Assembly (NCBI GenBank): GCA_027923505.1
Contig: BROI01000008.1
Location: 310,001-374,000 of the forward strand
Direction: 5' to 3'
DNA length: 64,000 bases
Source of the DNA: Mayamaea pseudoterrestris
Taxonomy: Eukaryota; Bacillariophyta; Bacillariophyceae; Sellaphorales; Sellaphoraceae
Shown here: positions 50,257 through 61,270 of the stretch, piece after piece
Numbering within the stretch: the stretch's first letter is position 1
Layout: every line of letters starts with the position of its first letter
Translations under genes and position numbers: made by a program
The notes under the pieces: generated by a model
The model's database searches: none
Seen by the model: the letters and a program-made list of their open reading frames with translations, nothing else
Told to the model about the DNA's origin: nothing

Positions 50257-50496
50257 ATTCAAAAGCAAAATCGTACAGTTTGTCCAATAGGATCGTCAAG
50301 TTTACAAAAAATGGGCAACAAGAGCACCGAGCTACATATATTCCACTGCCGCGCTGCTGGTTTGTGTCGTGGCGGATCGGTCATGAACAATCTTCCGCTT
50401 TCATGTCACGCCTTGACGTCATCTGTAACCACTGCGACATTATGTGACAGTCGGCTCGTCCATCGATTTTGTTCCGCTTCATTTCTGTAGTTGACC

Positions 50497-51612
50497 ATGG
50501 CATTTCAGGAAGATAGCGATGATTTTCAGCAACTTGCTAGACGCAAGCGAACGTCGAAGAAAAGAACTATTTACATTGGCAATCTTCCGCATGATTCCTC
50601 GGATCTGCCGACGCAACTCTTTGATCTGATTCAGACTGTGAATGTGACGCTCGATACAACCACGTCTTCCATTCACTGCGACAATCTAACGTCTTGCCAT
50701 GCGCTTGTCGAGTGCGAGCAGGAAAAAGCCGATCTAATCATTGCCAAGCTTCACAGCAAACAGTTTCAAGGGCGACGCCTCATTGTTCGGCGAGAGAAGC
50801 AGCAGCGAGAGCAACAGAAAGAAAGACAAAAGGTTGAGTTCAAGGCAAGCTCCTGGGCCAAGCCACAACGCGAAATTCCACGATGCGAACGTACAAGCTG
50901 CACGAAAGAAGCAGATGATACTTGCAATGAATTTTCAGTGCCAAATTCAGTTACTCAGCACCAGGGATCGCTAGCCACACTTTTGGCAGATTACGGAGAA
51001 CAAGATTTCGATTGGAAGAAAACAGTCGTTCCAGATGCAAGTATGTCTGCAACTACGGATGTACTAACGCATGACAATAGCGTCTTGGGGCAACATGGAA
51101 AGGCACCTATTCACATTTGCATCACGAGCTTTGGTTACCGACATGGGGCGCCGCCAAACGCTGGATGGTCGCACGCGCACCCGCTCGAGCCGTTTGACGT
51201 TCGAGACATTGAACCCGTTCCTCATTACTTGGCTTGGCAGCATGGTCTATCAGCTTCGGTTAAATTCGCTTTAATACGGCAGGACAAAGAGGGCTTGATT
51301 AAGAAGATGTCGAAAGACATTGCCGCGCAAGTGGTAATAGCTCTCGAAGCAGCAATTGAGCAAGGCGGGCATGGATACGCATTGCCGCTCCGAGTGGCGA
51401 TAGCCATTGGGAGCGATAATGGTCAGCACCGTAGTGTCATGGTGGCGGAGCAAGTGGCAATGGCGGTTCGAAGGCAATTGCGTGAGAATGTGGAAAAGAG
51501 GCTTGGGACGTCGTTAAAGGTGTCGGTTGGGACGGCACATCGTGACATGGAGCGAAAAATCCGGGACAATTCGAGCAAAACAAAGCAAAACGACATGGAA
51601 GATGATTGGTAG
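50497..51612 (+). CDS. RRM domain fused to RapZ C-terminal-like domain
   Basis: The intronless product is 371 residues, starting CCATGG at 50497 (MAFQEDSDDFQQLARRKR). An RRM spans about residues 23-105: RNP2 is TIYIGNLP, with FQGRRLIVRREK at the last strand. RNP1 is degenerate (SCHALVECE). A charged Gln/Glu/Lys helix and a ~75-residue linker follow. From about residue 205, ICITSFGYRHGAPPNAGWSH, DVRDIEPVPHYL, AIAIGSDNGQHRSVMVAEQV and VGTAHRDME match, in order, the C-terminal domain of bacterial RapZ. In bacteria that domain binds small RNAs and feeds them to RNase E. The P-loop kinase half of RapZ is absent. No targeting signal. Divergent from the S1 nuclease. Domain calls are by motif order. 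Confidence 0.7.
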   Translation: MAFQEDSDDFQQLARRKRTSKKRTIYIGNLPHDSSDLPTQLFDLIQTVNVTLDTTTSSIHCDNLTSCHALVECEQEKADLIIAKLHSKQFQGRRLIVRREKQQREQQKERQKVEFKASSWAKPQREIPRCERTSCTKEADDTCNEFSVPNSVTQHQGSLATLLADYGEQDFDWKKTVVPDASMSATTDVLTHDNSVLGQHGKAPIHICITSFGYRHGAPPNAGWSHAHPLEPFDVRDIEPVPHYLAWQHGLSASVKFALIRQDKEGLIKKMSKDIAAQVVIALEAAIEQGGHGYALPLRVAIAIGSDNGQHRSVMVAEQVAMAVRRQLRENVEKRLGTSLKVSVGTAHRDMERKIRDNSSKTKQNDMEDDW

Positions 51613-51802
51613 CGTGATTGTATTTCTAGGTTGTTAATTATAAGATGCAAATGAATATGGCATTATACACCAAGTTGCCATAGGAGTTCGTCCATTTCGT
51701 TGTCCATTGCAGGTTTTTGATTCGCACCACCCAAAGTTGGTGCTTTAGCAGTTGACGGATAAATTGCTGGCGTTGGTGTGCTGTCTTGTAACAACTGAGC
51801 TG

Positions 51803-53617
51803 TCAAGCATCGTCGCTTTTGGACGGCGACAATTCAGGCGAGATGCCCATTAAACGGATTAAGTCCTCTATTTCCGCATCCACTTCAGACCTCTTGTGCT
51901 CGACGCCATCGGGGGCCGAAGATGCTGGTGAATTACTCGCTGCAATCATCTTCTTCCTTCCTGTTAAAGATTCAAGTTCATCCATTATGAGCCTTTCATC
52001 GAATGTCGTGTCATCGTCATCGTCTGATCCAAAAGCATCCATAATGCCCTCAAAATTCCCTTCCATGAGGTCATCAACGACACGCCGTGTTGCTTGAATG
52101 ACTTTTCTAAGTTTTACGGCCAGCCATTGGCGCGCAGCTTCGACACTTGCTCTGTTCCCAGCATCATCTCGTATCCGCTCTACTGCCTTGGTACGAGCCG
52201 CAGTGACAGTTCTGCGAATAAGCTCCAATCCCATCTTTGTGCGCTTAATAATGATTCGCGTTCCTTGTCTCATCAGTACTTCTCGAATTGATGTTCCGGC
52301 ACCAACATCAAGTTCTTCGGGAGCATCGACTCCTTCAAAGAATTTGTCAATGTCGTCAAGACCGTCCACAAACTCGTTCGTAGGCTTAATTGAAAGTGGT
52401 AAGTTGCTGGTCTTGTCTTCGAAGACCTTCTCGAATGCAGCATTAACGAGTTGTGCTGCTTCAATCTGAGGGTCCGAAAAGATGTGATCGGTCTTGTTGT
52501 TAAGAATGTCATATTGGAAAAAAGTGAACAGCAAAGAAACATTAAGCGGCGCTTTCCGCCGACTAGTTCCCCAAATTGCACAGTATGGTTGCTGAAGTGG
52601 TTCTTTTGCTAACAAATTTGTCGTACGTTCAACCTCGGTCGGCTCTGTAATTTCATCGTCAGTCGTTTTAAAATCGTTTTCCGTCGACGCTTCCTTTAGT
52701 TCGACGGTTGCCGGTGCACCTGCTGACTCCGCACTCGACTCAGACAACACACTCGTCTCTTGTAGAGACATTCGGTTTAGCATGACTTCCTTTTTGGAGT
52801 TGCCAAATAATTCACCGCCAATGGCAAAGGATACGGGTTCTGATGTGACTGGCGGCTGAGAGCTGCCAATAAATTCGTCATACTGAACCGCATCTTCATC
52901 TATATGTTCAATTTGAACATCATCCAGCTCTCTTGGCTCGTTTTCAACTTGGCTTTCAGTTTCAACTTTTGTCGTTCCTGGATGAAGATTGTCAGTTAAA
53001 TCACTCTCCTTGAAAGCAACGCCCGACGCCGTGTCACTGGCAACGCAGCTGTGCGTAAATGCATCGACTTGTGCACAGAGACCATCATCATCATCATCGA
53101 TTAGTTCGAACTGTTCACCGTGCAATATAAGCTCGTCTTCTGGTTCGATAATGTCTTTCCTTGCAAAATCGCCCATGTCGACTAATGCGGTATGCGATGT
53201 TGCAGTAGCCATCATTGCATTGACAGCAAATGGCTCGTTTCTTTCTGCTGCTTCGTGATTGTGATTCATTGATTCAGGATTAAAAATTTTTGCTTCGTCA
53301 TATGATATTGAATCATATGATATTGGTTCGGTGACTGATAATTCGTCATTCTTGTCTGTCGAAAAAGTGCCATCACCAACTTGGTCCTTTTGGTCATCCA
53401 AGACCAGCAGTTGCAGCTCACTCGATACAATGCCATGACCCGCCATGCCATCGTAACCGTCTTCGGTAACCATGATGTCAATATCTTCGAAAGATATCGA
53501 CAGATCTTGGCATTGGGTGCCAATGAAACAAAAAACGAACAAGTAAGCATAAGTGGAGAAGAAATTTCTCGGTCGGCAAGGAGGGATAGCAGCCACAATC
53601 CAGAGTGTGCGGGACAT
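51803..53617 (-). CDS. Acidic protein with signal peptide, family unknown
   Basis: The product is 604 residues from ATG 53617 (MSRTLWIVAAIPPCRPRNFF), with a signal-like segment TYAYLFVFCFIGTQC. The first ~370 residues are low-complexity and very acidic (Asp/Glu/Ser). Residues about 370-540 are more ordered: YCAIWGTSRRKAPLNVSLLF, FFQYDILNNKTDHIFSDPQI, then a long basic helix (GTRIIIKRTKMGLELIRRTV; LAVKLRKVIQATRRVVDDLM). The end has ERLIMDELESLTGRKK and IEDLIRLMGISPEL. I do not recognise the family. Downstream of the stop, in another frame, a further ~45 protein-like codons run to TAA at 51663, so the 3' end may be mis-spliced or shifted. The protein is likely secreted, plastid or endomembrane. 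Confidence 0.55.
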   Translation of the reverse strand: MSRTLWIVAAIPPCRPRNFFSTYAYLFVFCFIGTQCQDLSISFEDIDIMVTEDGYDGMAGHGIVSSELQLLVLDDQKDQVGDGTFSTDKNDELSVTEPISYDSISYDEAKIFNPESMNHNHEAAERNEPFAVNAMMATATSHTALVDMGDFARKDIIEPEDELILHGEQFELIDDDDDGLCAQVDAFTHSCVASDTASGVAFKESDLTDNLHPGTTKVETESQVENEPRELDDVQIEHIDEDAVQYDEFIGSSQPPVTSEPVSFAIGGELFGNSKKEVMLNRMSLQETSVLSESSAESAGAPATVELKEASTENDFKTTDDEITEPTEVERTTNLLAKEPLQQPYCAIWGTSRRKAPLNVSLLFTFFQYDILNNKTDHIFSDPQIEAAQLVNAAFEKVFEDKTSNLPLSIKPTNEFVDGLDDIDKFFEGVDAPEELDVGAGTSIREVLMRQGTRIIIKRTKMGLELIRRTVTAARTKAVERIRDDAGNRASVEAARQWLAVKLRKVIQATRRVVDDLMEGNFEGIMDAFGSDDDDDTTFDERLIMDELESLTGRKKMIAASNSPASSAPDGVEHKRSEVDAEIEDLIRLMGISPELSPSKSDDA

Positions 53618-53949
53618 TTGGCTCACAGTAACACAGCAGTCTCAAGGCGATGATATTTGTTCAGAAGTGATGTGTGACAGTAGATATAGATGGGAAAGGC
53701 AGCAAGCTCCACACTTCATGATCCAGAAGAAGTGATGAAGCTTTCACACAGCAAATCCACGAACAAGCGTCGACTCACTTGTACTCTTTGGGTCACACCA
53801 GGATTTTGATGTTTGAAAACGAAGCTGGGGCAATTGGAACTCAAATGAAAACACGACACGAGCAATGAAAACCCATGTCGCAGAAAATCTTCGGGGGATC
53901 CGCGCCGCGACGATGATAGCCTCAACCATCACAGATCAGCACCGTCACC
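53618..53949. other. Divergent promoter region
   Basis: This lies between the acidic protein gene (minus) and the trithorax-like gene (plus). No protein-like frame or RNA was seen. Confidence 0.4.
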
Positions 53950-56900
53950 ATGAGCAGCTCACTTTCGGCTACAGCCGAATCAGTAGCGAGATCTGCCTCG
54001 GGCGAGCGCTCCCTTGATGTGGCTTCAGCGTTAAGGGAGGCGAGGGCTCGTGGTCTTCCAGATGGATGGAGTGTTAGCATTGATGTAAGCTTGAGTTTGG
54101 TCTCATGGTTGATCGCCGAGCGAGATGTGTCGTGACGCGATGCGTTTTTGTAGCAGTATGCGAGTGCTGCACCTACATACTCAGCTCATTTGTTTCTTAC
54201 TATTGGTACAGAAACGTAACCGGAGAAAATGGACAGCACCAAATGGCAGATCTTGCGACTCGATTCCCAAGGCCCTCGCCATGTCCGTCGAACTAGGTTT
54301 GCTTCCACCCGACACTGTCATTATTTCCGGCAAGAACAAGAAGCGCAAGGAAATATCCAGTCCAACTGTGACTGCTACATCACCTTCATCAAATAGTCAC
54401 CTGCCCGCCCTCTTACAGGCAGCGGCAGTTGCTAATGCTCAGCCACCGTTTGCTCCGCCGCCAGAGGGAGTTGGCAGCAGTTCTTCGCCTACGACAAGAA
54501 TAACGACGACGCTCGATATATCACGCTCAGGTGTGTCGATGGCGAAAAGTGATGTATTTACCGAGTCTCGCGATGAGCCTGTGCGGAAGCCAAGAGATCG
54601 TCGCCTTGTCAACACCAAGCCGCCCGCCCGAAGAAAACCCGTTAAGTCTACCAGAGCTGTACCGACTAGAGCTCATTCATCAGCAGGCGCCGCAAGTATC
54701 AGGAAACCGAATGTTGCTATTGCTCTCGACGCGAGCGAAGACGATGACGAAGAGGGAGCGACTGCAGTCCCATTGGAACCAATGAACCCGGAGACAGCTC
54801 TGGATCCAAGTAAGCACGTTAAAGCCCCGCCGCTTACGGTGCACTATGATCCTTATGATCGGGACGGGTCCAAGGTGGGCTGGAAAGTCCGGGTACAACT
54901 GAAGAGTGCAGGGAGCGCAGGGGGTGCTGCAACGGCATCAAGCGGTCATAGCATGGAGGATGACGGAAGGAGTACCTGGTTGGAAGGCCGCGTCATGCGG
55001 TATGATCCGTACTACCACAAGCACAAAATTGAATTCACAACTCCAGTTAATATAGCAAGTAACAATAAGCGTCAGAAGCAGATGTCGAGTGTCTGGATTT
55101 GGCTACGGAACCAGGAGCATAGTATACGTTTGGCCACCAGGATTGTGTGGGCACACGTCAAGGGGTACGCTTGGTGGCCTGCAATGGTCATCGAATCAAA
55201 CGATGAGGAAGACCAGCGACCCGGGAGCGTTCACGTGGAATTTTTCGGGAGCGATGAAGTCGCTTGGCTGAAGGATACGCCAGAAACGGTTCGATCCTTT
55301 TCGCCCGATGAGGTTGACCCGGTCGTGGCCAAACATAAGAAGAAACGGAACGCTAAGGCGTTTGACTTAGCATGCGAGGAATACGCAAAAATTCGCGAGA
55401 TCAGGAACCAAGCTGTTGTATTTTATGCAGAGCAAGCAATTGAGCTAGCACGGCGAGCCGGCAAAAAACCATTCGTGGCCAAGCGCATACAGCTTCATCG
55501 TCACGATGTCAATTACCCGTATGGCGAGTTTCTAAGTGCTAAGGTACGAACCTTTAGTCCGGCGCAAAAGAAGTGGCTTGTCAGTTTTGAATTTTCCGAA
55601 AAATCAAAAGCGAAATACGATGCTTGCTGGATCAATTTGTTGGGAAAGGATGTAAGCAATTTGCATGTAATGAACAAATCTCATGAATTGACTGTGGAAG
55701 ACCTCGTCCCTTTCGTACCCTTTTATGAACTGGCAAGCGCCAGCGATTTTAAAGCAGAACCTCCGGATAGTAATGAACTTGCCGCTTTGCTTCAAGAAAC
55801 TTGTCGGGGATGTGTCGAGTACTGGAAAACGAGTGAAATTCGTGTAGGTTGTGACGAATGCGACGCCGAGTGGCACTTAGGATGCTTTGACCCGCCCCTT
55901 TCTTTGGAAGCATGGCAAAAGCTTGTTAAGGATGGAAGCTCCATCGTTTGTTCCCGATGCACTCCTTGTCGAGGTTGCTACCAGAAGGACATTGTGTTTG
56001 GATGCCATCCGCAACCGAAGCCTCCAACTCTATCTTTTCCGCGGGACGAGACGCTCGACCTTTGCTTCTCGTGCATCCGGGCCTATTCTGATACCGAATA
56101 TTGCAGCAACTGCGCTCATACTTACAACGCTGATAAATTGGACAAGGTTACCACGCAACTTGAAGCGTTGGACAGAAGGCGGAAAATAGACGGCGTGATA
56201 TGCGACTCGCAAATACCCTTGGCACTCAAATCGTTCGATGGCGATGATATTTTTCCACCCGGGGCTAAAGTTGATCCATCGTATTACTATCCAGAGACGC
56301 CGGAGTGGGGTTATGGCGAAAAGGACATGCTTGTTTGCGATACTTGCGACATATGGATTCATGGGGGCTGCGCTGGGATTAGTGAAGACGAATATGACGA
56401 AATATCAGACGGAAAGCACCCTGTCTTTAGCAAAGAGTTTCTTTGTCGTGCGTGCTGTCGCCAGCGGTGCAAAGAAATCATTGATGCGCTGATGGGAAAA
56501 GATTCGCATTCCCTCTTTACATCACCCGTTACGGAGCAGGTCGCGCCTATGTATTTCGATGTTATCAAGGCACCGATGGATCTTGAAATGATGAGTGAGA
56601 AGGCCAAAAATAATGATTACCTCCATTATGCTTGGGTTCGCGAAGATTTTGAACTTATGGTTCTGAATGCACTGATCTATAATCGATACTATACTTCGAC
56701 ATGGAAGGAAGCCCAGCGCTACTACACGGACTGCCTGAAGACCGTTTTTATGTCTGTGGGCAAAGCAGCGCCGCCAAGCAAACACGCTTCCGCTATAGAA
56801 GAAGAGTTTCGGCAAGCGAATGAGGCTAAAAAGAACGAAGAAATTCGCATCCAAATTGACGAGTCCGTCGAGAAGAAGGACTTAGTTGCAGGTACAGATG

Positions 56901-59900
56901 CTGTCACAATGGTGCTACCGAAATTGCGTGATTCCCCTCCTGATCAGTCGTCATGCATTCCTTTCACGGAAGTTAAGCTGCGGCTTTCCGATGCGTTTTA
57001 CTGCTCTTGGATGGACTGCTGCTATACGTGCGGAAGCTCGGGAGCCATGGACTGCTTCATATTTTGTTGCGAATGCGGGGAAACGTTTCACAGTTTCTGT
57101 GTCAATGCGCCCATTCACAACATGGATATTTATAGCTTTAACGCGTGGCGCTGTCCCAGTTGTAAGGTCTGTGAGATCAGCGGACAGGTTCCTGCGGAGG
57201 AAACGAGCATGCTGTTCTGTGAAATGTGCGATCGCGCCTTCACCCTCCATCTATTAGACCCGCCGCTAAAAAATGCTCCTCCAGGACTATGGATATGTGG
57301 GCAATGCGTCGATTGCAAGGTATGTTCCAACATGTCGGAGCCTGGCGGTGTTCGATTAACTCATTGGTCCTGTGATCCAGGCCGATGCTTTAGATGCGGT
57401 GGTTGCGATGATGTGGAATGTGGCCCCGCTTCGCAGTGCATAGTGTGTTCGAAATTTTACAGAGCGACCGATACTGATATTATAAGATGCAGTTCCTGTA
57501 CGAGACGTGTCCATTCAACCTGCGGTGGCTTATTCGTAAGTTTTTTATTTGAAACGCGAAATGTCACTTTAAAACAATTGTCTCATAAAATTTTGTATGT
57601 ACAGGCAAATGTTGGTTTTCATTGCCACTCATGCCGCCCGATCAACGACACTTTTGGTGCCCATGATTATAATGCAGCTGATCACAGAGCACTATCCGAA
57701 ATGGCTTTGACGGCGACGGAGAGTTTGAATGGATTGGTTGGGGAAGAGCTTGCACCGTATGAACTGCATTCAAAGATTATGGACGCAATTGCTTGGACTT
57801 CTCGTGATATGTGCCGCGACTCGTACAAAACCATCTTACGCGAAGGCCTCCGCGCTGTAGCTGTCGCAAAGGCTACGTACGGGGATGCACGAATTCTTCT
57901 GCAGCACGCCATTGGTCAGAACCAAGAGATTCCCACATGGGTAACTCAACGAGCGTATCGCTTCATTCTAGTCGCCCGGCGTTCCAATTGGTCGTTTGAA
58001 GGCACTCTTGAGGATAAAATCGAGTCTATTGTTTATGGAGCCAAACTAGCGACTTCTTTTTTGACTGTTGCAAGGTCAATCATGTTGTTCAATGTCACCG
58101 AAAAAATGCCCTCCAACAAGTGCTTTGCCTCGCTAGCTAGGGCTCCCGATGAATGTGGTTTGTTTGCACTACCCTTAAACTCGGTATGGCATGGGGCCGA
58201 CGTTAAACCATTGATTTTTCGTCCAACTGCTCACGCCACTGATATGAGGCAGCAAGTGGCTGGTGCTGTTGTTTCAGCGTCGCCGCTGTGTGGATGGTCC
58301 AAGGATAGAACGTTTGAGGCCGTGTGTGCTTGGAAAGACCCGAGAGCTTGCGTTCTTTGCGGGTTGCCGGGTGATGATGATGCCGGCTGCGAAGTGATAG
58401 ACGAATCTTATGTTGGCGAAGCCAAGCTGGGTCGGCTACTACCGTTCAATGGCGGTTTGTTTGTGCATAGCGGTAGGGGCACTCGAGCTGCTTTCATGTT
58501 GTTTGTCCCTTTGTAATTTCTGATTATATATCTCTTGTCGCAGGTTGCGCATTGTGGAGCAGTGAGACATGGGAAGACCCACATGATGGTCTCGTTTATG
58601 GGGTTGAAAAAGCGAGATCCCGCGGATCACAATTAAAGTGTTTTGGTTGTGGTCGCCAAGGTACGTCCAGCTATAGACGCTTCGACTGCTAGCTCATTTC
58701 CTCATGTTGAGATCTTAAAATTTCGCAGGAGCCACAGTTGGTTGCAGCAAAGGCAATTGCCTATACAATTACCACTTTCCATGTGCAAAGGCATGTGGTG
58801 GCGCTTTTACGTCAGACCAACATCTTTACTGTAGGAACCACAAGGCTGACACAATCAACGATCTGGAACAAGCGCACCATGAGCCCATGAAAGCGTTGAT
58901 GATTGCGGCGGGGGGAAAAGGGGCAGCGGCAGAGAAAGCACCCGATGACGATGCTGCTGACGGGGATCTTTGTGTTCGCGTGGGAGCGCTAGTTTTACAC
59001 TCTATGGGCGAGATTCAGACTGATTGCGCTGGCTTTCACTCGGAGCATTATATAACCCCGCCCGGTTATGTTGCGACTAGGATCTTTTGGTCTACCGTTC
59101 GTCCTAAGAAACGCACCGTTTATGTTGTCAAAATCGAACGTTCAAGTACAGATGAACCGCTGTTCACGATACTCGCAGGCGATGATAGATCATTGAAAAT
59201 TTTCTCGAATAATGTCGCCGACGCTTATGAGACGCTGATGGCCAAGGTACGAAGAGTCAACGCTGATCATTTCAATACTCGGGAAGATCTTACGTCGAAG
59301 CTTCCCGTTTTGCGCCGCTCTCGACGCAAAGCGCATGGTTTAAATGGTCCCCAGGTGAGTTTATGACATTCCTCAGTTACGCCTCCCTCTAGAATTGTTT
59401 TTAAACACGATCGTATTTTTGTTATTTACAGTTTTTTGGTTTTGGTCTCGATTTTGTACGGCAAAAATTGGAAACAGCACCTAATGTCGAAGCGGTAATT
59501 GCCCCGCTGGCACCTTTCGAACCTCTTTATCGGTTTTGTTTTGTGCTCCCATCGATTGAGCTTGTGCAAGACTTGCAGCGCAGGCGTGCTGCCGCCAAGG
59601 CCGAACGTGCTCTTGAGAACGCCAGTGGATGTGCGCGGACAGAAGGAATGCAGGCGGTCAAGTCTAGCGGCGGCAGCGGACGAATAACGCGAGCTCTCGT
59701 CCGCAACGCCGACGACGATACAGAATCAGGCTCGCTCGCGAACAACGGCGACGAGGCGAAAGCAAGGATAGATCGAAACTTGATCAATGCCAGATACAGG
59801 CGGATGATCACAATTCCAATCGAACAACGGCTTGTCGCACGTCGGTCGCACATTCATGGATGGGGATTGTTCACCAAAACGGACATTGCCGCTGACCATC

Positions 59901-60342
59901 CAATAGTCGAATACATGGGTGAAGTCATTCGACAGCCTGTTGCTGATAGGAGGGAAAAGGCTTACGAGGTATCGGGCGAAGGAAGTTGCTACATGTTTCG
60001 GCTGGATATGCAAAGAATTGTCGATGCCACCAAAACGGGATGTCTCGCTCGATTCATGAACCATAGTTGCCAGCCAAACGCATACGCAAAGATTGTGTTG
60101 GTCGACACTGAGACTGGTCAAGAGAAAAAGATACTTGTGTTTGCAAACAAAGATATCTCCTTAGGCGAGGAGGTCACTTATGGTAGGTTCCTAAACTGGG
60201 TCTTTTGATGTTACTCTCCTTTGTTTGCCCTCCTATCTCACCCGAAGCAACCGAGTTACTCCCAGACTACAAATTTCCAGTGGAAGACGGAAGTTTGCGA
60301 TGTACATGCGGTGCTGCCAATTGTATTGGGAGATTGAACTAG
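53950..60342 (+). CDS. MLL/trithorax-type histone H3K4 methyltransferase with PWWP, PHD, bromo, FYR and SET domains
   Basis: Seven exons: 53950..54084, 54212..57535, 57605..58472, 58544..58660, 58729..59354, 59432..60182 and 60266..60342. The 1,965-residue product keeps frame through all junctions. In order: an MBD-like start (LPDGWSVSIDKRNRRKW, across intron 1); PWWP (HVKGYAWWPAMVIES, ~residue 360); PHD (~576); PHD (LVCDTCDIWIHGGC, ~752); bromodomain (~802-895); two PHD-type fingers (~982-1150); extended PHD (ACVLCGLPG...VHSGCALWSSE, ~1401-1510); FYRN (~1564-1620); FYRC (FFGFGLDFV, ~1691); SET (HIHGWGLFTKTDI, RFMNHSCQPNAY, GEEVTYDYKFP, ~1830-1940); post-SET (CTCGAANCIG). All SET catalytic motifs are present. 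Such proteins act in nuclear COMPASS-like complexes that methylate H3K4 at promoters. The 69-nt intron 57536..57604 is in frame and stop-free, so an unspliced form would add 23 residues. Confidence 0.9.
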
Positions 60343-60400
60343 CAGCCACTACCACGAGCTCGTACGTCGTATATGTACTACATTGATGCAGTGTTAATGT

Positions 60401-61018
60401 TTAAGCTTTAAAGTTTTTTATAATGCGATTCTCCTCTCTTTTGGCGTCCCTCGCTTGAATAGAGGCTCGCTTGTCTCTGGTATTCTTGCCCCTGCACAGA
60501 GCGATCTGTACCTTGAGCTTGTTTTCTCTAAAATATGCTTTAATCGGTACAATCGTCATGCCTGGCATTGTCTCAGTCCGCTGCGCGAGCTTGCGCGCTT
60601 CCTGTTTGTGTAGCAGCAAATTACGCACTCTCTTTTCCTCATGCTGGAAATATGCGCCTGCATTCTTAAACTTTGCAATATGTACATTGTGAAGCGTTGA
60701 TTGCCCAAACTTGTTGCATTTAATGTATCCGTCTCTTAGATTCATGCTGCCTTTCATCCGGATTGACTTTATTTCAGTGCCAAGTAAAGAGACACCTGCT
60801 TCAATCGTTTCCAGAAGCTCATAGTTTCTGTAAGCCAGTCGATTAATTGATATATTACCATCATTAGGTTTCTTTTTCTTTTTCGACTTTGCGAAAAGTG
60901 ACTGCGTACATCGACGTGACTTAGTATAAAATCCGCATGAAAACGTTGAGGCCACTTGAACGCAGGCTGATATAATGGCTATAAGAAGTAAAGCCTTAGC
61001 TGTCAATTTGACATACAT
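60401..61018 (-). CDS. smpB: SsrA-binding protein SmpB, plastid
   Basis: The intronless product is 205 residues. MYVKLTAKALLLIAIISACV is a signal peptide and ASTFSCGFY an ASAFAP-like plastid motif, followed by a basic transit region (KSKKKKKP). The SmpB core begins with RLAYRNYELLETIEAGVSLL and continues GTEIKSIRMKGSMNLRDGYI, HVHIAKFKNAGAYFQHEEKR and TRTRKLLLH-like text (RVRNLLLHKQEARKLAQRTE). The C-terminal tail is basic (DKRASIQARDAKREENRIIK). SmpB delivers tmRNA to stalled bacterial-type ribosomes. Diatom plastid genomes are known to carry ssrA, so this nuclear gene would complete the pathway. Length matches the family plus a transit peptide. Confidence 0.93.
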   Translation of the reverse strand: MYVKLTAKALLLIAIISACVQVASTFSCGFYTKSRRCTQSLFAKSKKKKKPNDGNISINRLAYRNYELLETIEAGVSLLGTEIKSIRMKGSMNLRDGYIKCNKFGQSTLHNVHIAKFKNAGAYFQHEEKRVRNLLLHKQEARKLAQRTETMPGMTIVPIKAYFRENKLKVQIALCRGKNTRDKRASIQARDAKREENRIIKNFKA

Positions 61019-61270
61019 GATATACAGCACGCTAAAAAGTGTCGATAATATGGCACAAAAGAGCAGCTCTCGTGGTCGCAGAATGCGATGATCCAAGGAT
61101 TGCCTTGTTTGTGACTACAGATGGGGCTAACGATACGACGCCAATTCGTCCCATCGGTACCGTACTCTATCCCATCGATCGCTTGCAAAAAGGTTATCGC
61201 TATCCGTCTACCGGTAGTACATCGTCTGTATGATATATATGTACAGGTAAGGCGACTAGACGTCTAACAA

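Noticed and set aside
61039-61233. Plus-strand small open frame upstream of SmpB
   Set aside because: No in-frame ATG; it overlaps the SmpB 5' region and carries no motif. Kept as unlikely coding.
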